A stretch of DNA of 64,000 nucleotides from Paramarasmius palmivorus. Lineage: Eukaryota > Basidiomycota > Agaricomycetes > Agaricales > Marasmiaceae. Positions 50,901-59,231 of the stretch are shown here, piece by piece; within the stretch, counting starts at the first letter, position 1, and each line of letters opens with the position of its first letter. The translations under genes and the position numbers were made by a program. The stretch is taken from positions 310,001 to 374,000 of the forward strand of contig JAYKXP010000053.1 in the NCBI GenBank assembly GCA_037176845.1, written 5' to 3'. The notes below the pieces were generated by a model. It was given only the letters and a program-made list of their open reading frames with translations. It was not told where the DNA came from and did not search any database.

Positions 50901-52598
50901 TTGTATATTTCCTATGGACTATCTCTGTTCCTCACTTATTCTGCTTGCATTCCGTCTGTTTTCTATCTTTTATTACATATTTCTTTACTTATATTTCTGA
51001 ACAGTATATATAGGCTTGCAGTTTGTAGGTAGAAGGGCAGAGAAGATGAAGAGAGAGTGTACTGTTAGCCCATATCATTAGGTTGTATGTGGCTGTTGCT
51101 CGAATAGACCTCTTTGATCTGATAGTTGATCTGCTGGCACATGTGCATTTCAATTGGACCTCTTATATAAGTTGATCCAGTGGTGTTTCATGCTTGTTAT
51201 GAGTCGACCTCTGATCAGACCTGGTTAATCTATTGACGACCTTTGCATTCACTTCCACTTCCTCAGGACAGGCCCTAGATTGAAAGTCTAGTTGAGACCT
51301 TACTGTATACAAGAGCTTAAGTTGTATTGGCAGAGAGATCAAGTATTTGGCTTGTGATCTGTAGCTCTAAGCATTGGTTGCATTGTGTTTCTGTGTAGAG
51401 ATTAGACCTCGGACTAGCTTTTATAAGCTTTAGTGACGTAGAGAGGCCCAGATTGACCATTTGGAGAGTCAGTTGGATTCCTGCTTGCGCACAGTTCATT
51501 GATTTAATTCTATCAGGATCAGTACACTTGAGGCAGTATTGGTTGAACTCGAGGTTGCTACCTATAGCACTTGGGACTGTTTCCTACCCTATTATAAGCA
51601 TTCGTAACCTTTAGTCACCCCTAATATAAGGTGTATCTCAATTGCTTTTGAAGTAACAAAGAGCGTATCATCACTCTCAGATCTATAGTTTGTGTACTAT
51701 TCTAAGTACAGCAACTCTGATCACGTCAAACCACACTTGCACAACTAGTCACCACTAGTGTGCTGCTGTTCATAACCAGCATCTACTGAATCTTTGTATT
51801 TGTGGTCTATTACTAGGCTTCTGCTGTGTCCTACAGTTCTATTAGTGACCCAAAGTCGCAGAGCCCACCACTTATACTTAGGTTGTTTGTGACACATTAT
51901 CGCATTGACTCAAAATCAAATTGAGTGAGTTCTTCTGCACGAAGGTCTGCATTGTCCTCTGTGTCTGTCTTGAAGTAATCTCCCACTGTCTCTAGTTCAT
52001 CCTCCATCGCCCGACCAACAATCTCTCTCGAAACCTGAACCAGAATCTTCTGTCCTCCAGAGGCCCTCTTCTTCTTATACTTTTTTGATCTCAGCGGTTG
52101 GAACCAATGTCTCATGATCCCTAATAGCTCATCGCTCAGCAATAACGATGTCCGCACATACTGGATAGCAGCATCTTGGATACATGACTCATCTCCCCAG
52201 CTCAGTTTATCCAGGAATATCGGCAAATCCATTCCCTCCTCTCTCATACAATCCAAAACCCTTCGTACACTTGCAGCCATAGGTCTGCAGCCCAATTTCT
52301 CCCTCAGAAGGTGGGTGTTTGGGATGAAAGGATTTTCGGGACTCTGTTCTGTAGTATCATAGGTTCCAGCAATGCCCATCTCAGCGTCATTGTCATTGTC
52401 ATTGTCGCTGCTGTCATCCTCAGATTCGTCTTCTGATGACTCGATGTCGTAAAGTCGGGAGTGCTCTAGATGTTCAAAATCATCGTCGTCGTCAAATAGA
52501 TTGAAATTGTCATTTGTGGGATTAATGACTGGTAGATACATGAAAGAGAGAGATGTGTAGACGACAAGTGAGCGAGCATGAAAGTGCCGGTCGAGCAT
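47974..52598 (-). pseudogene. DUF6589-type protein of the transposon (putative transposase), interrupted and with three stops
   Basis: Removing the LTR-like insertion with one target copy makes 52598-49953 a single 849-base exon; exons 49895-48487 and 48421-47974 follow in phase. The N-terminal acidic part (FDDDDDFEHLEH) leads into a helical domain (PMAASVRRVLDCMREEG; LSWGDESCIQDAAIQYVRTS). Next come LLSYSRHNRRNCMQKMFAVY and a core with FMGDQLT and LIALFGWFHFAMTAANSYHN, then FVGGSNGNYALECIELLQGL, and EYVRLNCWVMTSTGRSNSF. These match the DUF6589 proteins abundant in Agaricomycetes, whose biochemical role is unproven. Stops: TAA 51897-51899, TGA 49719-49721 and TGA 48939-48941, plus the final TAG, which comes from the hAT-like element end. 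The Asp of GDQLT is a candidate catalytic residue (inference). Confidence 0.85.
50104..51894. mobile_element. 1.8-kb LTR-like insertion (possible solo LTR) inside the DUF6589-type gene
   Basis: Ends read 5'-TGCACTTTT ... TTTGTGACA-3', the TG...CA form of LTRs, with a 6-bp direct repeat CATTAT on each side (50098-50103 and 51895-51900). Excising it with one repeat copy restores an open register across the junction (apart from a TAA). No coding frame with retrotransposon motifs is present inside, so a solo LTR left by recombination is the simplest reading. At 1.8 kb it would be long for an LTR; a different TG...CA element is possible. Confidence 0.72.
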
Positions 52599-52611
52599 TG
52601 ACCGGCACTTT
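52581..52611. repeat. Perfect 12-bp subterminal hairpin at the transposon right end
   Basis: AAAGTGCCGGTC and GACCGGCACTTT pair around a 7-base loop GAGCATT. The loop contains the complement of the ATG proposed for the DUF6589-type gene (52596-52598). A matching hairpin with the same AGTGCCG stem start lies inside the left end (42888-42913). It may be a transposase contact site or an mRNA leader structure. If the true start is a later Met, the hairpin sits in the 5' untranslated region. Confidence 0.75.
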
Positions 52612-52636
52612 TGTGTGACTCAACTGTGACATGCGG

Positions 52637-52791
52637 CCTGAGGGAGGGTCGCCCGGTAAAAATGCACCAGACCTTCTGGCGTGTCCATGCACGCGATTTC
52701 AATGACGAAATCGAAACTCGTCCACATCAAACATCAAAATTATCTATATACGGTAAGTGCACGTGACCGCCAGAAGGTCTGTTCGAGACTA
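52637..52791 (-). repeat. Right terminal inverted repeat
   Basis: Reverse complement of the left terminal repeat. It ends CTGTTCGAGACTA, followed by the 9-bp duplication GTGCTGTAT. It also has the internal inverted pair CCAGACCTTCTGGCG/CGCCAGAAGGTCTG about 95 bp apart, so each terminus can fold on itself. Confidence 0.92.
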
Positions 52792-52800
52792 GTGCTGTAT

Positions 52801-53417
52801 GTCAGATTTATTTACAGCAATTTATGAATCCCTAGAATTAGACCTGTAACCAATCCTTAGTGACAATGGCAAGCATGTACTAAGGACCTGTATAACTGAG
52901 TTTAAAATTGGTGCAGCTTGTCTTATAATCATGTAAGGACCATAGAGCATCTCCCAATCTTTTTCATCAAGCTGGGTGGTCGACATAGCTGAAGACCGTC
53001 ATAGTAACAACATGTCAACATCTTCGCTTAAGCTTCATCACTGTATATATAATATTTACTGTCATTTGTTCTGTACAAACTCTGTTTTCCTATTTAAATG
53101 ATGTACTTGTATCTAGAACAGTAGTCTTGGAATTAACACTTTAACCTCTTAAGCCTACGTTCATAAAGTTATCTTCAGTGCTCAGTGTTTACTACACTAT
53201 CCTCCAGCTATATTTGTTCAACTCGCCTAGCGATATAGTCTTCCTAGCACTTCACAGTGTTCCATTCAGCTTTGTTGGTGCTGTCATTGACCCCAATGGT
53301 AGTCTAGACAGGCTGTAAATGGTCTTGTTTCTCTGTTTTCTATTCCTTTTCATTTTATACTATCTATTTTGGCCCAGGTCTTTACAGAATTCCAAGACTA
53401 CCTGCTTACTATTGTCC
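52801..53417. other. AT-rich spacer right of the transposon
   Basis: No gene recognised. It continues the sequence interrupted by the transposon target site and probably belongs to the upstream region of the decayed proline-rich gene that follows. Confidence 0.4.
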
Positions 53418-54479
53418 ATGTCGTCTGACAACACAAGCAACATTCCCCAAAACACAACCACAGCTGTGCAGAGTGATCCACCTTGCGTACCACCTAGACC
53501 AGCTAATGTCTCTAATGTGGAAGACATTTCCCAACACCCCGACTTCATTTCCCAACAACCGTTCAACAATTGGGACCCGTCTTGGCTATGTACTTCTTGG
53601 CAAGCACCAGGATTCATGAATTTGCATCCAGCACCATTGTATGGACTGGACTTACCCATGAATCCCCCATTGGGAAACCCGTCATGGACCCCAAACATAC
53701 AAGGAGAAGCTGCACATGTGTTTGGCATGCCATCAGCTAACCAGGTACCACCTGGACCACTGTCAGCTAATAGTATGGGCAGCAGTTATTATCTTCTGCA
53801 ATTGTTCCATTACCAGCCATACAGTCAAGCCCCGGTACCTTATGGTTTTCCATATGGTGGTTTTCAAACCCCAATTCCTGAATTGATACTGTCCAGTTAT
53901 GGTCCCACTCCATATTCCTTTGGAATGATTCCTGGTTATCCTGCATAAACTAGTCTCAGTCAGCCCCTGCAGATGCAGACTGGACAGGTGGGTCCACTAT
54001 GTAGCTCCCCATACCCACTGCACTTGCGTCGTGAAGAAGCTGAGAAGCAAAGGCAAGATAGATTGAGGCAAATTAGAGAAGAAGAGCCAAGTCTCTTTAG
54101 AATCCTGCCCTCTATGCCTTCCCAGCCCTTAGGGTTAGCCAAAGTTTGCCCCAATATGTCAGAATGAGGCAGTTCCCATCACACAGAACCAAGTCGGCTA
54201 TCCATTTCTGCACGGGTGCACACAACAGCTCCAGAAAGCCCTAGTGTCTTTGCAACACAACAAGAAGCTGCACCTGTCAATCGTCCATTCCACACATCAA
54301 GGGTTCAGGACCACGGAGCACCCCAAATGCTCCCTCCTAGTCAGCTGGTATCACATCCAGCACGAGGGTCAACTTTGATTGATCTCAGTACACCAATTGG
54401 AGAAGTAGTTGAAGCCATGTCCACACTGGACCATGAGGCTACCCCCAATCCAATAACCGATCAAGGGACTAATCTCTGA
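53418..54479 (+). pseudogene. Proline-rich protein of unknown function, two in-frame stops
   Basis: One reading frame runs from ATG 53418 (MSSDNTSNIPQN) to TGA 54477-54479, broken only by TAA 53946-53948 and TGA 54165-54167. The product would be ~353 aa, rich in Pro, Ser, Tyr and Gln (PYGFPYGGFQTPIPELI), with a charged segment HLRREEAEKQRQDRLRQIRE near residue ~200. No domain is recognised. An upstream in-frame ATG (53319) would add a hydrophobic stretch; I prefer the later start because the hydrophobic part is low-complexity intergenic-like sequence. It lies in a transposon-rich zone and may be an element-encoded accessory gene. Confidence 0.55.
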
Positions 54480-54849
54480 CAATTCTTTTACCTTTGTCGA
54501 GATGTACTGAATGATCTCAGGTATCAAACTTGTGAACATTCTACTCTGGCATCATGGGCAAGAATGTTTGACAAACTCCATATAATCAACTTCCTCCAGA
54601 TGTTCAGCTCTGCCTAATCTGAGATCAAAACCTTTGGGCACATTTCAAGGAGTGTTATGGTGCCCTTACCAATGATCTCATCAGGGAAACGGTAGGTTTG
54701 TCTTTTATTACTGAGAAAGGAAAAAAGTGCTTAATAAGTACAAAAGACACCATTTTACTTATAAAGGAACCGTTGCTTTCTCAGGAGTCTCATATTCCTT
54801 TGGGAATGAAATATTTACTTAGTAACTTGTAGTGTACTTTTTAAGATAC
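54480..54849. other. Spacer between two decayed genes
   Basis: 370 bp between convergent decayed genes. No open frame or repeat of note. Confidence 0.4.
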
Positions 54850-57689
54850 CTAATCCGACCCCGAATCACTCTCAGATCCCGATGGCATGAACATTTTTTC
54901 AGCTTCAGCCTCGTTTCGGAGAGGCTCCAACACTGGCTTCGAGAGTGAATCCATGTCAGGTTCGTGTGCCTGATCAGCTGATGCATCCAGCAGCTGGTCG
55001 AGACTTTCTCTGATCGGTTCCAGACTAGCAGAGACAGCTATTCATCAGAATTGTCCATACAACTTATAGAAGCAGACGTACGGGTCAGACATGACAATAT
55101 CCATCTCTTCATCACCATCACTCTCATCGTTCTCGGCGTCCTCTTTTTCTCTGCGCTTCTTTGATTGTGGTTTCGCTGCAGCTCTCCACTTCTGCTTCAT
55201 GTACTGCCTAGCACCATCAATGATCACCTGCCATCGGTCCGCACCCATGTCCTTGATGGTTTTGGAGAACTCGTTGTGCTTCAGGTACTTGGTCTTCTCT
55301 CCATGAAAGTCCTTGACTGGAAGTTGGCCCCAACGAAGATAGGAGAACTCATCGTGCTGTCCAGGTGGAACATACCTCCCAGAGTGGAAGAATGTCAGTG
55401 CACGTTCGACCTGAGAGATTCATCAATGAATAGATACTAGACTTCAGTAAGATACATACTGCTTGGATTGAAAGCTCAAGCATCCCGAAAGGAAACTTCG
55501 GTGAACCGTCTTTCTTGACCTCACGGGGCCTTTTCTCAGGTGGGATTGCATCAACATGGGAGAGATATATGGCAAATGTATGGAGGACTAGCTCGTGTTG
55601 AAATAAACCCTGTTAATGGCCAGTTAGTATCAATGTATACCACCGTGAGAGAAGAGGTACCTGTTTGAGCAAAACAGTGCCGGTCACGTCGTCGGCGTGA
55701 AAGTTGGCAAAATGCATTGGTGACAGCGGGAGGCCTGAGCCAGGCACCGAATAACGTTTGGTCATGTACTGGGCCCAGTCTGCGACATCGTCTTCACTCC
55801 TAAAGACCCATTCTGACTCTTCCTCTCCTGTAGCCAGTGGAGGAAGTGAGGTCCAGTGAGCCTTGATGAATTCATGCACGTTCTCAATGGCACCAGTCGC
55901 AATCTCATGACGGAGATCCGACAGCTTGCCATTGGCCTGTGTGTTGGTTAGTATAAGTTCATGCTACACAAAGTATATTGGTCACGCACCAAAACTGAGA
56001 TTGCATCCTTTCCGCTCTCAGGCAGTGCGATTGTCCTACCAAAGCCCGCCGTGATGATAGCTTCAACCTGAGTCTTCTTTAATGCACCCCACGAATGGAC
56101 ATAACCGGCTGTTATCTTGGCAAGCGGCGTGAATATCTTTCGGTCACCCCCTTCATCCCTGATAAACTCCGGGAGATGTTTGCTTGAGAACTTCTTCTCG
56201 CCAGCACCACGGGCAGCTTTACCGACAGCTAATTCAATAGGCTCCTCTTTAATCTTGACGATGTTCTGAGAATATGTTAGGAGTCAATTAAGAAGTACAG
56301 ATAGTATCACTTGCCTCAGATAGTGTTGACATCGTGGCTGGGATTTACTGGTGCTCCTGGATCTCTGCCACTTTGTTATCCTCAAATCCGACACTCTTTC
56401 CCTCTTGCAACATTGAATCCGGAACTATGTCATTGTCGGGCTTTCGTCCTTTTGATTTTGCCTTTGTATTCAGTCCAGTAGGAATGGTGCCGACAATGCC
56501 AGTTGGAACCTTGTCAACAGCCTTGGACTTCTTCTTGGATCCTGCAGATCCATGTGACTGTTTATTAGACATGAGTTGCACAGGCAGTAAGGCACTTATA
56601 TGTCGGACGTTTTCCTCTTCTTCGCATTGCTGGCAGCCGGAGAGGGCAGAGAAGCAACATCCACAGTAGGAGGTGGAACAACAGGCGCTGCTGATGATGG
56701 TGGGAGAGTTCGAGCCTTGTTGATCTCGGCTCGAGTGGTCCGCGGAGTTTTCTTGCCTTGTGCCTTTGGCTGACCTTCAACTGAATCAACCACCATCACA
56801 TCATCATCAGCATCTGCGACAACATCCACAGGCTGAGGCTTTTCAGCGGCATCGTTATCCGAGTCATTCTGATTTTCGTGAGTTTCCTCCTCGCTCTGAT
56901 CTGTATGGAAGACCAATGTCATTGCTCTTATGAAAAGTAGGAACAGTGCTCACCTTCCCTTACACTTGTAACCTCGATGTCGGAGCCTGTGATGTGGTAT
57001 TACTATATGAACAAGTCGCAATATTTCAGAACATACCACTGGAATTCTGTTGTTCAAGCTCGGAGATTCGTTTGCGCAATGCTTCAAGCTCAGCCTTAGC
57101 CTTCTGCCTGAGATCTGTAATGCAGAAGGTTAGATTCAATTCATTGATAGGAACTTTTCTCACCTTTTTTCTTTGCAGCCTTCGTGTTTTTATCCCCGCC
57201 TATACTCTTGGAGGTCAATTTACCTGGAGCTAGCTTGGAGGACTTGTTACTTCAAACAGGCCTCACGAAGTTCTGGGTAAGCTCCTGGATCTCTGTCTGT
57301 GCTCTGTCCTCATAGGCTGCTAGGCGATCTCGAGCACCTAACCTTTGTTTTTCTGCCTCCTCATTTTTTCGAGCAACTTCTGCTCGTTCGGCTGCCACAA
57401 CTGCAGAACTTCGACGTGTCTGATCATATGCCTTGTGCGCCTGCCCAGGATGTACGTCTTTATTTTTGAGGCGGGTATTGTGCTGGCAAGAGGTGGGAGT
57501 CGGCGTCGGCGCAGGAGATATGGATGAGGCTGGCCCTTTGGTGACATCTTCTGTCCCAGCAGGTGTGGTTGGTGTCGGAAGGACTGGACTTTCGGTGCCG
57601 GTTTCCACCACAGAGATTGTAGGATCAATTTTTTTTTGTGGCTTTCAACCAGCGGAAGGTGTTTTCATTGCTGTAGGCGTGGAAGACAT
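54850..57689 (-). pseudogene. Large uncharacterised Agaricomycete-type protein, four in-frame stops
   Basis: A multi-exon gene from ATG 57689 to TAG 54850-54852. In order: a Thr/Pro-rich N-terminus; a coiled coil (EAEKQRLGARDRLAAYEDRA; AELEALRKRISELEQQNSS); acidic and Ser/Pro-rich linkers; a basic segment (GSAGSKKKSKAVDK); a globular part (KIFTPLAKITAGYVHSWGAL; GLFQHELVLHTFAIYLSHVD; GMLELSIQAVERALTFFHSG); and a basic then acidic tail. The globular part resembles hypothetical proteins repeated in mushroom genomes (perhaps DUF6532-like; uncertain). Stops are TGA 57645-57647, TGA 57252-57254, TAA 56596-56598 and TAA 56345-56347, yet frames and splice sites otherwise remain intact. One intron (near 56320) seems to use a GC donor. 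Confidence 0.6.
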
Positions 57690-57845
57690 GGGAGAAGGGA
57701 AGAAGAGGGTTCAGGGTTCAGGGAGCAGGGACCGGCTCTAATTTTTTCACTGGTAAGTGTTTATTCCGGTTGCCACGAGATTGCGACTGACTCGCGTGCG
57801 GTAGGTGCACAAATTTGAATAAATGATTTTCCTTGTCAAACCACC

Positions 57846-58656
57846 ATGCCGCACTCCCGACAAAGAACCACCCAGCCACGGACACTGCGATGCCCTGTAC
57901 AAGGCTGCAAGAAACTCTTTTGCAACCCTGCTGGTGTGTCCAATCACATGCGAATACATGGATACAACAACGATCTGTGCTCCTCATCAGACAAGGAGCA
58001 GGAGCAGGCCCATTCCGATGCCGAAAGGGCCGATGTCCCATCTGATCGCGAGTCTCAGGCTACACTCTTTGGCGACCTATCCCTCAATGACACGTTGACA
58101 CCACCTATAGCAGAGCAAGTGCAGAACACACATTCATGCCCTGAAGGTTCAAAAGCTTCAGTGAATCGGAAGTTCCATGAGGAACTGAATGGTATCTGTC
58201 CTCACTTTTTCGGATTTGTTCAGATTGGCTAATAGTTGTACAGGACGTTGATGTGATGCAGATGGCAACTTTCTTCCAGATGGCGCTCCAATACCACCCT
58301 CGTTGGCCTGATCTACGAATGACTGGAGTCCCTGGGAGGATGGCCTGGAGTTCCGAACAGCAAACCTGCTCTATTGGCGTATGCAAGCTTCAGCAGGCGA
58401 AATAGACGAATTCATGGACATTATCACTGCACTCACCGCCAATTCTGTCAATACCGACCCCCTTTTTGCTGATGTCAAGGATCTACACTGCACGATCGAT
58501 GCCTGTGAAAGTGGTGCCGTTCGTTGGCAATGTTTCTCAGTCTCATACGATGGCCCACGGACTCCGGAGACATATGAACCATGGATGGACAAGGAGTACA
58601 AGGTTTATTTCCGTGATCCATGTCAGGTTCTTCATGGGCAACTGTCAGAGTTTTAG
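57846..58656 (+). pseudogene. N-terminal fragment of a Plavaka-type (CACTA-like) transposon protein
   Basis: Exons 57846-58191 and 58244-58656. Starts MPHSRQRTTQPRTLRCPVQG with a C2H2 finger (CPVQGCKKLF ... NHMRIH). After the intron come CDADGNFLPDGAPIPPSLA, STNDWSPWEDGLEFRTANLL, and WQCFSVSYDGPRTPETYEPW, then YFRDPCQVLHGQL. This order (finger, then C-D-A-D-G-N-F-L-P, W-x-P, Y-x-G, Y-F-R-D-P) is that of Plavaka proteins in Agaricomycetes. Stops TGA 58249-58251 and 58309-58311 break it. The protein ends after ~250 codons, without the catalytic region, close to where the copia element begins. Confidence 0.82.
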
Positions 58657-59005
58657 ATTGAACTCTGTTAGCAGCGATAGCGCAGAAAGCGCGAATAAAC
58701 GATAGCTGATGACCAGAGTGTAGAAAGTTGTTATTGGTCGGACTTTCCCGTAGAGTACACGTGACACTGTTTATTGTTATGCCTCGTTCCTCGTCATTCA
58801 CTCCTCAGCCGTTTACCATTCACTGGTCCGTCTGAGGAGGTTAGTATTTTTATTTAGATCATTCATACCTTACTGATTCCACTCGTAGCTTACCGTACAC
58901 TCGTGTATCCGTTAGGTATGGAATTATTCAGCCGTTTACCATTCACTGGTCCGTCTGAGGAGCTTACCGTACACTCGTGTATCCGTTAGGTGTTCGGTCT
59001 CTACA
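58657..59005 (+). repeat. Probable 5' LTR and leader of the copia element, with internal direct repeats
   Basis: CAGCCGTTTACCATTCACTG at ~58807 recurs at ~58931, and GCTTACCGTACACTCGTGTA at ~58889 recurs at ~58963. The block ends TCTCTACA directly before a putative primer-binding site. Ending in CA and lying right before that site fits the 3' boundary of an LTR. I cannot fix the 5' boundary; candidates start at TGTAGAAAG (~58718). Confidence 0.55.
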
Positions 59006-59016
59006 GGTTATGGGCC
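59006..59016 (+). promoter_or_regulatory. Putative primer-binding site (half-tRNA, initiator Met type)
   Basis: GGTTATGGGCC is complementary to a GGCCCATAACC anticodon-arm sequence, as used by copia elements that prime from a cleaved initiator tRNA-Met. It follows LTR-like sequence ending in CA and precedes the gag-pol frame. The tRNA itself is not in this window. Confidence 0.5.
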
Positions 59017-59231
59017 TTCCTTGATTCCGACACATCTTCTGGAACACGCTTGGACCGTTGCAAGACGCTGGGCTCGCGTCATTATACCCACATTCCTTTT
59101 CAAATTCGGCCACGCTGGCAACCCGCGGGTGTTTTTTTCCAGCATATCAAATCCCATCGATCCCTCCGATCATTGTCACAGATTCTACGTTTGTGCCTTA
59201 CGCCACGCTCTGACCACCTGGATGCGTCCCG

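Larger units (their letters stand above)
42696..52791. mobile_element. 10.1-kb TIR transposon encoding a RecQ-like helicase and a DUF6589-type protein
   Basis: Perfect 9-bp direct repeats GTGCTGTAT flank it at 42687-42695 and 52792-52800. Both termini read TAGTCTCGAACAGACCTTCT inward and continue GGCG; similarity extends ~155 bp into terminal inverted repeats. Two convergent genes fill it: a helicase (43000-45935, +) and a DUF6589-type gene (52598-47974, -). Subtracting two nested insertions and their target duplications leaves ~6.35 kb. The 9-bp duplication excludes TA, TTAA and 2-3 bp families (mariner, piggyBac/Kolobok, CACTA). From memory, the closest published concept is the helicase-bearing AcademH lineage of Academ transposons reported in animals and fungi; I could not verify this. 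All major genes now carry stops, so this copy is not autonomous. Confidence 0.93.

Noticed and set aside
42696..52791. Classification as MULE or KDZ/Zisupton from the 9-bp duplication
   Set aside because: Neither family is expected to carry the helicase plus DUF6589-type gene pair, and no MULE or KDZ transposase motifs are visible; left unassigned with AcademH as a hypothesis.
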